Origin: Astropecten irregularis
Lineage: Eukaryota; Echinodermata; Asteroidea; Paxillosida; Astropectinidae
Length of the DNA: 64,000 nt
Reading direction: 5' to 3'
NCBI GenBank assembly: GCA_963971285.1
Contig: OZ020254.1
Coordinates: forward strand, 992,001 to 1,056,000
The notes beneath the pieces were generated by a model that worked only from the letters and a program-made list of their open reading frames with translations, had not been told where the DNA came from and searched no databases. The position numbers were made by a program, and so were the translations under genes. Shown here piece after piece: positions 1 to 13,094 of this stretch; within the stretch, counting starts at the first letter, position 1, and each line of letters opens with the position of its first letter.

Positions 1-1160
1 TGTCAGATTTAGCTGGGTGGCAGGTTGAAGGGAAACAAAGGAAAATGGGCAGTTAGGGGGCCCCCTGGGGTTGGGGAAAGAGGTAATGTGGGGTCATAAA
101 GCAGTCCTTTGAATGCCATCAGTACACTCCATGACACACTATAGACCTTATTCACGGTGCATCCATCCTGCATTCAAAGCAGCGCAATCAAACCAAGGCT
201 TATATTCAAAATAGTCTGGTACCCGTTTCTTCTTAGAATTTGTGTTATCTTTTCCAATGGGTATACAAGGAAGGTGACAAAATGGATGCGCCGTGAATCA
301 GGCCTATTCCATCCATAATCTTTCAAGGGCATCGCAGGACATTGCTCGGGCAAAATTCAGGGATCCTCCTTGATAAATTTCTGTCTGAATTCCCCGCACC
401 TGAACTAAACTGAAAATTGAATCTGTATCTGGATGAGAGATGACGATGCTGAATCAGCGCAGTGCCACCTGTATCTACGATCCGCTCCACTGATCACCCA
501 ATCCTCCCATAGAAGGTCAACCATCTCTCAAAGCTATATTCAATTTATCAAATCATTCCCATAATATTTTTAATTGCAACTCCCCCGGTGTCAAATAACT
601 CCGAGAAAAACTGTTGACAATTAAAAATACTCCAATGCCAACCCTCGATCGATAGCACCAGAGCGGAATATCTCACTCAGGTGTTCATTGCTATGGTAAT
701 CTGGACGGGTAGAAACAAATTTACAATTCAAAATTGGGAAAAAAAACTCAGCCTGGAATTTTGAGCAGAAAGAGCGCGGAGAAGTTTCATCTTTAATTCA
801 GGAGTTTCTTGACGCAACGTAGGGAGCTCAATGTTACATTTTAAGCCTCTTCAAAAGAATCAGTCTCAAAAACCCGTACCATCTCCCCTCCACCACAAAA
901 AAAGAGCAAATTCCAGCCAAAAGCGTTGAAGTAATAAAATCGGAGGCACATACAATCCCAAATAAGTATTGACTTTGGAAGAAACCTAAGCTGGGTGATG
1001 TTGGTGTTGGGGGTATTGTAATCAGAGGAAGCCTACCATGACCTCAAGGTGACTTCAGTTCCATTCAGGGAATTATAATCTCTTTACCAACAATGAACTG
1101 GGCAAACAAGTACACAGACATAACAGAGGTTACCTTACAGTCAACATAACCTACCACGTT
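1..1160. other. No gene seen
   Basis: AT-rich sequence with no open reading frame of note, no splice-flanked coding-like block and no repeat that I can match elsewhere in the window. Confidence 0.5.
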
Positions 1161-1400
1161 CCTGGGGCCAATTTCATGGCCCTGCTTAGCACGAAAATTT
1201 GCTAACCATGAAATTTCTGCCTTTTAGGATTAACAACCAAATTTCCATGTGTTGTGTATCACTTGTGATTGTTCTTTGGCTGTTGTTCGCTGACCATGAA
1301 TATCAAATGGAATTTTCAATGGTGGTTTGTTTAATAGGGCAAGACATTTTTGTGCTTAACAATTTTTTGTGCTTAGCAGCTCCATGAAATTGGCCCCTGG
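1161..1400 (+). mobile_element. MITE-like element, GGGGCCAATTTCAT family, copy A
   Basis: The left end reads CCTGGGGCCAATTTCATG and the right end is its near-perfect inverted complement (CATGAAATTGGCCCCTGG). The interior of about 200 bp has no transposase. It contains recurrent 'gtgcttaa/gtgcttagc' and 'cgctgaccatgaa' strings that also occur in the copies at 2737 and 52560. No clear target-site duplication is visible. Two overlapping 62-codon frames inside it are not genes. Confidence 0.75.
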
Positions 1401-2736
1401 TCCAAACGTCCAAATGCTTAACAAAAAACCTAATAATAGTCCAGTCAAGATCAAAGGTCTCTTAATTTACTGGAGTTTTATATTGAACTTCTGCATATTT
1501 TGTTCCCTCTTTGATAACCTCCTACAGATTAGTTTGGAATTTTTCTTTTGGTTTTAAAAATATTATTATTCTGGTCAAAGTATGCAAGAAATTCCACATT
1601 TTTGACAACTAACTGAAAGAAAGATTTGAGGCTATGCATGGTGACAATTGGTATGTGGATTGGTTTGTGGAAACACCATGTAAGAATTGTTCGTACTTTT
1701 CGCACTTCTATTTCGTTCGCACTTCTCCTGATGATGACTAGAGCAAACTAGTCGAAACATTGAGACCTTACAAAATGGAAGCGTGTTTAGTGTCTTACAT
1801 GGTGTTTCTGCAAACCGATCAACATAACTGGAAGAAGTAAAACTGCTGTTTACTGTGCTACAGGTGAACTATGAAATAAAAAAAATGTATTTATTGAATT
1901 TAATTTACGGTTGAACAATTTATTACATGGCAATCATTAGAACTGCTGCAGAATAGTAAGCAGATGATACAGCTAACGTGACTGTTTGACATTTACTTTG
2001 AAAACCTCAATTATTACAAATTTGTAGCAGTTGCGTTTTTCTGGCACATTTTCAGTATATTTTTTATTCGGTGAGGTACAGTAGGTAGAAGCAAAGTTGA
2101 GTGGACGTTCAGACTGGTCAATGTTCGGATGCAACAAAGGCTACCTTTACAAGACAGAGAGAGAGCGAGGGATAGAGAATGAGAGACGGGGGAAGGGCAG
2201 TTGGCAGTAATGAAGGGAAGACAGACGAGCACTTAAAACTAAATGATATGATGAATTGTCTTCAAGCCCGGACAACTCGACGCACAACAAATCAAATGAA
2301 TTAAAGGGACTTAAGGGATGGCTCTTGGGAGGAGAAAATTGATGATGCCCTCTCGGAGTAAGGGGATGGGGCAGAAGGACCGGCAATTCTTTTACCTGTA
2401 CCATACAATGTCTTTGCCTTGCTGGAGGGCAATACACGGATAATGAGGACTATTTCCTAAAAGAGACTGCACGGATATAACAGATCAGATTACAAATGAC
2501 GCTGCTGAACTGTCCAAAACAGTTTCATTTTGGAATGGATTTTTTTCTTTTTGTAATGAGATTTTGCTGTCTGGAAAATGATGCTGTATCAATAGTATTC
2601 CTCTCTCTAATTACCAATTTGTATATCTGCATGAATAGATGCTAAGTAGGTTGAGCATGTACAGACATTATGCAAATCATAATTCATGTCATAAATAAAT
2701 CCAACCTCAAATTGTCATGTGATGTTTAATACTGCT
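1401..2736. other. No gene seen
   Basis: AT-rich non-coding sequence. A short GAGA-rich stretch near 2153-2180 is the only visible structure. Minus-strand frames at 2014-2437 are low-complexity Ser/Leu/Pro frames arising from that stretch. Confidence 0.45.
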
Positions 2737-2876
2737 TTTGACTAGTATTCGACCATTGTTCGCTGAGCATAACATTCACAATGAGTTCTGGCTGGCATAC
2801 AGATTTTATTTACCAAGGGTTTTTTTATACTTAAGCACATTCTTTTTTTGCAGCTCTATGAAATTTGTCCCAGGTC
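2737..2876 (+). mobile_element. Degenerate copy of the GGGGCCAATTTCAT element
   Basis: Shares 'gttcgctgagcat', 'ggctggcatacagattttat', 'accaaggg', 'cttaagcaca' and the right end 'ctatgaaatttgtccc' with the element copies at 1161 and 52560. The left terminal repeat is missing or decayed. Confidence 0.6.
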
Positions 2877-5634
2877 GTACAAATGGCAGAAACTGCCTCA
2901 TTTTACACTCTGTAATTGAGTAAATCTCCGGGAAGCCACCAAAAAACAACCGCCAAAAAAACACAAGCTGACTTATCATAACAATAGGTCCTGTGAAGCA
3001 ACAACTGGTGTGGTGATATCACAGACGGCTTAATTGACGAAAAGGTCCTCGACGAGACCAATAATGGACCAACAATTGACCAAGAATCAGCAATGGAGAA
3101 GAGAGATAAAGCAAATTACTCATTAACCAGACCCCCCCCCCCTCCTGTTGTTCTTCCAGAATCAAGCAAGCAACAGGTTCTAGACTGAACATGGAGGGAA
3201 GACAGTGATAATGGGTGTAGGTAGGGAGGAGAGTGTTTGGAAGCCTGCCAAAAGACCAGGCTGCTGCAACTGACTAATGACACTGAGATGAGGTAGTGAT
3301 GATAATAATGATGATGACAGAAACAACAACAAAACGAGATGCCTGGCTTGCAACCCGACTGTGTTTGCTTGTAATTCCATCTAAGTCACCTATTAGGGCT
3401 GTTCATATTTGCACTCCTGGGCCAAGGCATCATGTCACCTTCCTGTTCCGCACTGGATAAAATTCAGCAGCTAATTAGTCTCTGGCTTAGTATAGCGACT
3501 GGAGTCAATTAATGAAAGCTACATTAGAAGTCCACTTTTATTGTCATTCTATTCTATTTTTTTTTTTACTCAGGAGAGAAACAAACCAACATTTATCTTA
3601 AATGATGCTGAAATATTTAGTCTAAATTTCACAAAATGTAAAAAAAAATTTAAAGATGAAAAAATTCAAAAAAGTGAAAAGTGTACATCTATCTTTTTTT
3701 GCTGGAACATTCTCTTGTACAAAAAAATTGATCAGGAAAAGAATGACAAAAATAGTCACGACCATCAAAATAGTCTAACAAATTTTTCAGATGGAAAAAA
3801 AATGAACAGGGAGTCAGAAAAGCCTCTTGTTCCATGAAGTAAACCACATTCATTTTTCTCGCTTCATTTTTTTTCAATTATATACCGGTAATAAAAGAAT
3901 CATGTTATCCTCGACACACAAGAATTTTCAGGTTGGATTTTGAACATTCAGGACGAGGGGAACAAAATTCAATGCGCTTTTTTTTTCTTGTGGAGGGGAC
4001 AGGGGGGAGGGGGAACTATGCAAAATGGCCTTCTTGTTAACGATAGCCATTCAGCATAAAGCAATGGATACTAAAGTTTCTGTGCCATATGGAAGGGGGG
4101 GGGGGTTGAAGGGCTGCGGATCCCGTGTCATTAATTTTTAATATTGCTGCACTGCATCAGCGGTTTCATTACACTTTATCTCAAGGATAATTATGAGCTG
4201 GCTGCATCCGAGGGGGCTTGGGATGGATGGACGATGGAGCACTGCTAGTTGTTGGTTGGTGAAGGGGAGGGGGGAGATTGGGGACATTACGCATGGCGAT
4301 CATCATGCTCGTCTTCTTTTATTGATGGGACCAGGTGAAGTGCATCCGTCTTTACGCTCCGAGTAGCTTCTATATATCACTGAAGGCTTAATCCCTCGGC
4401 TCCACGCCCTCTCTGGTTGTTGTTGGTCAAAATCCTCCGTCCGCCTCCCTCCCAACTCTGTGTCTTCTTTTGTTTCTGCTATGGTCAGCAATACTCAGCA
4501 TACCGTTATTCATCATCAAACTTTATGAACGCAATAGTTAAGTTTTACAGACTTGTTTTAACCATTCAAAAATACAAGAAATATTGCCATAACTTTGCTT
4601 TAATAAAATATTCATCTCCTGAATTTCAAATTTTGTCCATAAAAAAAAAAATGCAACGCACGCATGAGAAAAATTTATGGCCGAAAAACAACAATGCTAA
4701 TTCTACTGCATGAGGAGGTCCCTGTAATTCGAGGGTTTGTAAATTTAAAGTCTCAGTTAATGTTTATTTGTTTTGCATCTCGGGGTCAACATACTTTGCA
4801 TTTTTTGTAGCTTGTCCTTCTCTATTTTGTGGTGAATAAATGCAAATGACATGCATCTGTTTTCATGGACTGCTAGAAATCTGTATGATCCTAGATGCTT
4901 GCACAACCTATGCTTTAAATAATTACATACCCTGTACACTATCTTTGGTATTTGCCCAAGATTCATTTCAGTTCAAAGGGTAGGTCAATCAGAATTAATA
5001 AACTGACCTGCAAATTGCTCAATCAACTGAAATGACCCCCAACTACTTTCAAAATGTAAAGAGTGTGCCTTTGACAATAGCTATAGAACAAACAACACAA
5101 ACCAAACATGACAAAACTATGAATGGGCCGGTGTATGGATCTAGTTTGATCAGTTCAAAACCTTAGAGGTAACAAATAAACTGACAGGTGAATCTGTAAG
5201 AGATATTGAGAAACTGTTAAAAGATTATAAACGTCGCAACCACAACGTGGTGGATTTTTTAGGTCATACACAACACCTGACATAAAATTTGGAGGCAGAG
5301 AAACCCTAGCAAATATCAATATCCAGTACTTATATTTTTTTTCGGTAATTTTTGCTTTTTGAGAATGACCGACAGAAGATTTTTGGTGCAACATATGTAG
5401 TAGAGCCAGGGAAAGGAGGTGGATGGGGAAGGTGTGAGCCGAAAAATTACAGAACAGGTTTTTGTCAACGGCAGTGAAATTGCACCTGTTTCACCTTGCG
5501 GCTGCAACACGGTAGGCCCCAGCGTGTAATACATGCATGACACACAGTCCCTGTAAGTGAGTCTAGGCAATGCACATGTAGCTACATGAATGGCATTGCT
5601 AATTCTAACCATTTACCGATTCTAGGAGCTAGGA
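2877..5634. other. No gene seen
   Basis: AT-rich sequence with many A/T runs and short C or G runs (3132-3141, 4096-4105). Frames here are short and biased by homopolymers. I see nothing else I can support. Confidence 0.45.
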
Positions 5635-5712
5635 GGGCCTGATGCGCTTCGATCCTAGCAAGGATCTTTCTCAAAGGCTAAGATCCTGCTAGGATCGAAA
5701 TGCATCAGGCCC
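5635..5712. repeat. 78-bp near-perfect hairpin
   Basis: GGGCCTGATGCGCTTCGATC at the left pairs with GATCGAAATGCATCAGGCCC at the right. The inner arms (CCTAGCAAGGATC / GATCCTGCTAGG) continue the stem to a loop of about 15 nt. The size resembles a microRNA precursor. However, a related decayed hairpin lies at 41125-41220, and the flank 'caggccctcctaactccaagca' recurs near 12445 and 42647. A small foldback transposable element is therefore the more economical reading. Confidence 0.75.
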
Positions 5713-6060
5713 TACTACATGTAACTCCAAGCATTTTATAAATTTCAGGGGATTTTTATGGCTGATGAGCAGTTTGCAGAAGTTTATTACTTATATTAAC
5801 AAATTCAGCAGAGGACTGCCCCCCCCCCCCCCTAAAAAGAGAAAGAAAAAGAACTAAACCAAACGAGAAACTTGCAGCACCCTCCCAAGCATATGTACAG
5901 CATATGTACATCAGGCTCACAAGTGTATACGATGTAATTATGCTGTCTACAACATTATCGACTAAATGAATTTTTTGCGGGACTATTTGCACACTACAGG
6001 TCAGATCCTGCCATCCACACCTCTTTACTTGATGAATTTTGCCACGGATGTTTACAGAGA
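5713..6060. other. Repeat tail, otherwise no gene
   Basis: The stretch 'ctccaagcatttta ... gatgagcagtttgc' through about 5795 is shared with 12450-12525 and in part with 42655-42690, marking a dispersed repeat next to the hairpin. A C run lies at about 5820-5832. There is no gene. Confidence 0.5.
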
Positions 6061-6124
6061 GGTGGGAGGGGAGGGGAGGGGACGGGGACGGGGACGGGGA
6101 GGGGGGAGGGGGAGGGGGAGGGGG
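6061..6124 (+). repeat. G-rich tract (GGGGA/GGGGAC repeats)
   Basis: About 64 bases almost entirely of G runs of three to six separated by single A or AC. They give many consecutive G-triplets on one strand, the pattern expected to fold as a G-quadruplex. The Gly/Arg-rich frames running through it are artefacts of the repeat. Confidence 0.85.
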
Positions 6125-8206
6125 ATCACCAAACTCAAATTCCTATTTACAGAGGGATCCACCGTCCAGTAAATCGATATTCGCAACACTGAAGGGGGAA
6201 CCTGAGCACAATGTCTGTAGCTAAAAAAAGCTACAGAATTTCAAAATCGAGGGGAGAGTACCAGTATGCATGTAAAGCATACCAGGTGAGCCGTGAACCA
6301 GACTAGTTGCAACGATTTCACATATCCTGAAATCTACCCTGGCCTTTACAGGAAAAAAAACAACAACAACAAATCAATCCCAGGAATGTCACAACTTCTG
6401 TTTTCATGTGAGAAAATGAACATGAGGGTAAAAAAAGTCTCAATTCACGAATTTGCCGTACATATCCAGCATGAAGTACTTTTTTTGCTTTTGGTTGATC
6501 ATAGAAAAATGGATCCATTTTGAACATTCCGCGACCTTGCAGACTTGCGACGTCGTAAATTGAGAGTCGGTACATGTCGTTCTCACAATGTCAGGCCCCC
6601 TTCTCTTGTCGTGATGAGCCCCACTGCATCAAGCACGAAACCCAAAAGCGCTGGCGAGAAAATGCGGCACTATCAGAACAACGGAACCGACGGATGGTGT
6701 GAAAATTAACAAAACTCCTTGCAGCAGGGGCTCTCTTTTACAAGGCCGGCTCGTACAGATGAAAACAAAAATGCAATTGGAAAACTTTTAAGAATGGGGG
6801 CTGGACACGGTTGAGCCCAAAGGTTTCTAGTTCGGAACCGTCACGAATATGCCCTACCCAGACATCAACTCATTACTCAGTATTGCCATCATTATTTCTT
6901 GATATCAAACCAGAATTGATTGCAATTACAGAAAATGCCCGCTCACAGCGGACTTCAACTTCAAATACTGCCCACATATATTGCTCACTTGTATTAAAGC
7001 TAAGCTTTGAATTTACGGGTGGGACAAAAAACAGGACAAAATAATAGTTAATAGTTTTCCAATTAGAGAAAAAATTAACCATAGGGGTGATTTTGGCAGG
7101 ATACAATTTTAAGTGATTCAGTTTGGGATTACACTATCTTTGGTGCTTTATCCTTTATTTCTGATTAACTTTTACCATTCTAATCATCAAATAACAAGGG
7201 AAGCTGCATGACTGGATTAATTTTAAGTCATTGAAAAGTGAACAAAGAAATATTGACTGGAGTCGTGGATTGGGATTCGAACCATTTCAGCCATTCGACA
7301 TGAATTTATGAATAAACAAAATTCATATACTCATTTTCGTACATCACTCGGGTCCTGAAAAAATATCAGAAATTAAACAAATTAAAATCAGTTTCAATGG
7401 CAACTAAAAACTCATTTGGTCCAAAAGGGTAAAAAAAAGTGTGCTTATTATTTCAGTTAACATGGTACACAATGCATAAACTTATTTTGGTTGTTCCACG
7501 TTAACATTTTCATCATCAAATGGTTTGGAACTTGGGGGTGTTTATTTACCTTTAAGTTTAATCAATGATATATTAAATTCAACATCGTGTATGGGCCATC
7601 AATGATAAAGAATGGATGAATCAATGTTTCAGGCAATATCAAATTGATCATAATCTGTCAGTTATTAAGAAATTGCCCATTACTGCTCAGCATTGCTTGG
7701 ATATTCTGTAAATCATACCTATTTTTTTTATGTCTTGCGATAATCTCATTTGACGTAGGACATCTTTCAATGCAGAGACATTAATTTCGATGTTGGCCTG
7801 TCATGTCATGCCGAGTGTTTTGCAAGTGTGCAATCCTTATGGTACACAGTTAATACCTGACAGATTTCCGAAGTGAACGACATGACCCAATCAAGTTTGA
7901 ATGAACAGGTAGCCAGACGACGGTCAGCTGGAACTGGGGTTGGGGGTTATCTTCCCTGGGCAAAGAAACAGAGGCGTACTGGAACAATCTGAGGAACGCC
8001 ACGGGAATGGACAGTGGGACAACGACTAAAGACATCAGGACAATGACCCAAGGCACAAAAGTGACCATGGGCACCAAGACAAGAATGAGTGATTACAGGA
8101 TTTTCATGTATTAATGTGAAGAAATAAGAATCGCTTCATATGTGTTCAACTGTAAAAGGCAACATGCTGTCTTGGAAAACTGTGTGCTGTGTACCAGCAT
8201 TTAAAT
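6125..8206. other. No gene seen
   Basis: AT-rich non-coding sequence. Frames of 60-85 codons are present on both strands but have no recognisable composition, domain or splice context. Confidence 0.45.
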
Positions 8207-8309
8207 GACCAGAGGCATCAAGGCAATGATCAGGGGCATCAAGGCAATGATCAGGGGCATCAAGGCAATTTGTGTGTACATGTACCTCCCCAGGGCATCA
8301 AGGCAATCA
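8207..8309 (+). repeat. 21-bp minisatellite
   Basis: Three head-to-tail 21-bp units occupy 8207-8269, each containing GGCATCAAGGCAATGATCAG or a close variant. A fourth unit core is displaced by about 20 bp (8290-8308). Because 21 is a multiple of three, a frame through it reads as a seven-residue repeat (QGHQGND). The frame is short and unsupported as a gene. Confidence 0.8.
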
Positions 8310-10447
8310 ATCGCCCATTGAGATCCTATCCTGCAATATGCATTGTCTCAATGCAGATAGATAAAATTCCCAACTGAGGCATTGTGAACACAAGGGACAG
8401 CGTGAAGGAAGGCTTGTTTGTGTCCCAGTACCTACAATGTATACAATACAGACACACAGAACAAAAGACCAACCGCAGTTCACAGTGACTAGCATACCAA
8501 CGAACACACGCTGAATAAAAAAGACAAAACACATCTATTGTTTCCCCCAATTCCCGACCCAAAATAATTAAAAATCAATGGTCACGTATGTACCCACACA
8601 GGAGATAGACAAAGCAAGGTCTAGACAAGCTGTGATGGTGTCCATTCAGTGCATTACAAACAGCTACAACCTGTTGCTATCCCGCACACAATCCCTCCAG
8701 TACACGTTATACCATACAACACCTGTGCATTCTCACGTGTATGTCATCGGAACACAAGCACAACACAAGTTGAATATTTAAGACAATTGGAAACTAAGGT
8801 TTTGGGGGCTTGCTGGATTTTTTTGTCACAGCTTGGTCTTCTATTCCCTACCCATCCCTTAAAAGGAACATCACTAGTTTTGTACAACACACAAACTAAC
8901 TGGAAACATAGGAAGGCGTCAAGACGGGGGACAACAAACAGCATGTTTCTGGGCATTATAATCTAATACAGGTCGACCCACTTTAGAACATAAGTAAATA
9001 CGGTGGGAAAAAAGACCATCGGGTCTGTCAGTAAAAAAAATCACCACAAAAACTTGTCTAGATCTATTCTTGTCTTCTTTTCTTCTTCTTTTTCCGACAT
9101 AATTTTCAGGCCTGAATTTTTTACAGGGCGCCCCGAATCAAGTATCGTGTGACGGCGTTATCTTCACTGCCAAGACCCAATTTAGTTGTACGTTAACAAC
9201 CAAATGATTTAATTTGAGAATGAGGTTTTTTGTGTATTTCTGGGGTGTGTTGTGTGCGCGTGCATACATGTACGTGATATACGGGTGCAAGTACGTGTGC
9301 GTGTAAGTACATGCACACTGTTCTGCTGTTTTCAGTTTCAGAATCGGCACAAAAGGGTGATAAGAGTTTTGGCACAGACTTTTTTTGAGTGGGGGGGGGG
9401 GGGGATTTTCTGTTTTTTTGAATGAGACCGTGTGGTTTCTGAATGGTCCAAGCTCCGTAGGTTATCTGTCATACAGCGAATGCGGCTGGGTCATTAGGGT
9501 TAATTCAATACCACAATTTAATCAAACAGCCTACGTTCATATGTACATTTACCAGCAACGGGTGGGGAACAAATATATGCAATCTACCATTGCAAATATT
9601 GCCTAGGATTATTATCCGAACGCACCCTATGGTGGACCAATTTTTACCAGAGAACTTTTATCAGAGATGCCACCAAAATTTCATGAAAAAAAACCTGAAA
9701 TACCTTTACCCGGACCAGAAAAACCTGAAACTACCCTTACCCCCTTTCAAAAAATGTGTTTTCTGGATGTTTCAGACAAAATCAAGTAAGATATTAGTCA
9801 AATTTCTGAGAGAAAAAACCTGAATTCAGGCTAAAAATTCTTCTATAAAAAAATTCAGTGCAATCTTTGCCCTACATGTATGAACAAACAAATGGAACTT
9901 GAGTGTATGTTCCTAAAAACCTGTCCATGATATCCAACTCCAAAAAGAATCATAATCATCAACATTGTTGATTTTTCTGTCAGCAGTAAAATATTTTTAA
10001 AACATTCCACAGAAACAATGCCAGACGCAGAAACAAAAACCAGAATTTTAAACACTGGTTCACATTGTTGTGCACGATGAATTGAATACAATGCACGAAT
10101 ACCCAGCATAACAAGCATAGCCCACATTGATAACACAGAGGCAATGACCATCAACACAGCACTGAGACGGAATCATTCACAACAGAGGATTCTAAAACAA
10201 AATTTTGTTGGTAAATTATCACAGGTCCGTTTAGCGAAATTCCCCAGTAAAGATAACCAGAGAATGTCGTATTATTCAAACAAGACCCGAATATACACTG
10301 CAAAAAACATCCACAAGGAATACGCCGCATATTACAAAACTCAAAAATAAATTTCCGAAATTTTGAAAAATTTAACGGAAATTTATTTATTAAAAAAAAA
10401 AAAAGACAAAGAAGATGATTAATTAATTAACAAAACAAGTGTCTTAC
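8310..10447. other. No gene seen
   Basis: AT-rich non-coding sequence with a G run at 9391-9404 and a TG/ACGTG-rich patch at 9240-9310. No coding-like block was found. Confidence 0.45.
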
Positions 10448-10579
10448 CGGTTGTAAGGGTGGCTGCATTATGACGGGTACTGCCCCAGGGCATGGATAAG
10501 GTATCATTACCACTCCGGTAGGCTCCATAGGTACACGCTGGGTGCTGCTGAGAAGTGGGGGTCCGAGCATAGGGATGTG
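10448..10579 (-). CDS. Candidate proline-rich exon, unassigned
   Basis: On the minus strand, an acceptor (ctcctatacacag) is followed by 132 bp open in one frame and then the consensus donor CCG|GTAAG. The exon encodes 44 residues rich in Pro, Val and Met, beginning HIPMLGPPLLSSTQ and ending VPVIMQPPLQP. The block is richer in GC and more codon-like than its surroundings. Both boundaries are in phase 0, as is the donor of TIAR exon 4 at 39301, so splicing onto that transcript would keep frame. I do not recognise the sequence, and it does not match the known TIAR linker or tail. An alternative reading begins at an upstream in-frame ATG (about 10601) as a first exon. It could also be a chance open stretch. 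Confidence 0.35.
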
Positions 10580-13094
10580 CTGTGTATAGGAGTGCGTGTG
10601 CATCACGGGACGTACGCAGCAAATAGTTTAAAGCACGGCTATCATATGAGGCTGTGTTGTTGATGTACAGTCGATGCAAACCATGTGGTATATATGGAGG
10701 GGGTGGTACGGTATGGTGTATACAGTACGTGTGTGTGTGTTCTCTCTGTGTGTGTGATGTGGCGTGCCACGCTGGTTTGTATGTGTATGTATATTACACA
10801 CTGAGTCCCCGTGTACACACAAGCCACAGACCCACGGTACTGCTTTGCTTTACAGCTAGCCTATCTATACCCAATGGTTGTCTACAACGGCACACACTAT
10901 GCTGGTACTCATATCACATGGTCTACTGTACAAGCACAATGCTCAATATCTTTTGATGGGCTGCGACGGACGGCAGCAGCGTCGGTGCTGATTGGGCAGC
11001 CGGGATGCCCTGTGATTCTACTGCCCATGGCACATTTAAATATGAATAGGCAATGCATGGATGACCAGTTTGAGACAAAAAAATAATAAAACAGGACGGT
11101 GGGCGGACAAATGGACAAACGTGGTCAGTGGTTGTGGTACTAGTAAGTGGTTATAAAGGGACACCCCTTGAACCAGACGATGGCCGTCTGGGATGGGTCT
11201 GCTCGTTTCTGATTGGCCTAATAATCAAATTGGTGGCGGGAGGGGAGGACGGGTATGATGGTAGCTCGGGAAAGCAGAGAAGTGGAGAGAGGGAGAGAGA
11301 GACCGAGGGAATTGGGTATCGTCGTATCGGCATGGGGTTGATATATCTCCCTGGAGCAACATACACACAAACAACCTGTTACTTAATCCATGCATAATGC
11401 ACTTAAGAGATGACTGCATCTTTCTACCTCTCTCTGTCTCTCTCTGTCTCTGTTCACCTGAGTGGTGTGTCTTGCCAGCTTAGCATCAAAATGCTTTGGC
11501 AAACATGGCTTAAGTGGTTTACTCATTAATAAGGCTCCACAACTGTGGTACTTTATGGGTATAATTAGACATAGCACTAGCCGGCAGTCAGTCATTACAA
11601 ATTAACTCTGGAATCATTTAAATTGCTGGTACGCAGCAGCACGGTTTCTGCGAATACAACATGCTGCCTTTTTTGTTTTACCAATTCCAATTTCATCTTT
11701 TTATTAATACAGGAAAACCCTAAAATCAATAATCCTTTTTGTCCAAACATCATTTTTCTTTCTAAATTCCTATATTGATTGATACTTATAAAACAATTTG
11801 CGAGTACAAATTGAGTTTTTCCATGATGGTTTATCACGGCGGGAAATAATTAGCATGTAAATTATACTCTGTAGTTAAATCAATCATCTACATGTACTGC
11901 TTAGATTATTTTGTCCCTAATGTGCACATGTACCCGTTCAAGGCCTTGCTTAAATAGGCAGTAAAAAGTTCATTAATCCCCTGAAATTCATTTCTAAATT
12001 GGTGGCTGGTTGGAAATTAGTGACCAGTACGCACTGTATCAACCCTTACAATTTACAAAACTGCCTCATAACTCATGTGTTTAGACTACAATTCTCTTAA
12101 AAGTTAAAACTAACACCGGTGTGTAAAATGATTAACAAATACACATGCTGGACAATGGCACAGGATATTCTCAGACAAAAAAAATCATAGAAATATACCA
12201 TGTTAGCCTGTCACAGAAAAAAAATAATAATTCCTTGTATCATTAACGCAAAATCTTTTTGTTTTGGGTAATATTTTTGTTCAGAATGTGAATAATTTTC
12301 ATAACATTAATATTTTTGCATTCATTTTATTGTTCTTATTACAAATTTGAATGATCTGCAAATTATGCATGCTGGGGGATGGGACAGGATATTCTCCGAC
12401 CAAAAAACCCCTAGATTTATAGAAAATAGACCAAGTGAAGCAGGCCCTCCTAAACTACAAGCATTTGATATATTTTAGGTCATTTTGATGATGAGCAGTT
12501 TGCTGCAGTTTATTACCTGTATTGACTTGTATCATAACAGCAAAATCTGTTTGCTTTTGGTAAGTTTTTTTTATCAAAAAGTAAAATTTTCTAATTATAT
12601 TTTTAAATTCATTTTATTTTTCTTATAAAGCTTACAGCATTTCAAGGATTGTTGCCAGTAGATTTCACATCCAATTCAGTTTAGGACGAGGGCTGTCAAT
12701 CCATATTGTTTTCTTCTTTTCTTTTTTAACGAAGGAAATCAGTCCGCGTTTATTACTAATCTTAATGGCTGGGAAAAATTTCATAACGCGGCAGCGATTA
12801 CAGTATTAACGGCCGATTGAGTTTTTGATTTTTTTGTTCTCCTTTGTACCGACCGCTGAGTGGTTATGTCATTGTGTGTATGTGTACCATGTACTTTGGA
12901 GTACATTCATGTGTAGCATTATGTGTGATGCTAAAATGTAACCAAGAGAGCGAGTTGATTGTCATTATTATTAACAATACCAGCATAGTGCATAATATTA
13001 TACATGTATACAGGGTTGTATTACGTTGTCACCTTTCAGTAGTGCACGTGTACACTATAGGCACATTTGACATACGTGTACTAACATGCATTTT
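10580..13094. other. No gene seen; simple repeats
   Basis: A TG-rich stretch lies at 10725-10790. GAGAGA-rich sequence lies at 11283-11302 and TCTCTC-rich sequence at 11431-11452. The sequence near 12450-12525 matches the repeat tail at 5713-5795. The remainder is AT-rich without coding signal. It may be intron of the minus-strand TIAR gene if that gene extends to the candidate exon at 10448. Confidence 0.4.
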
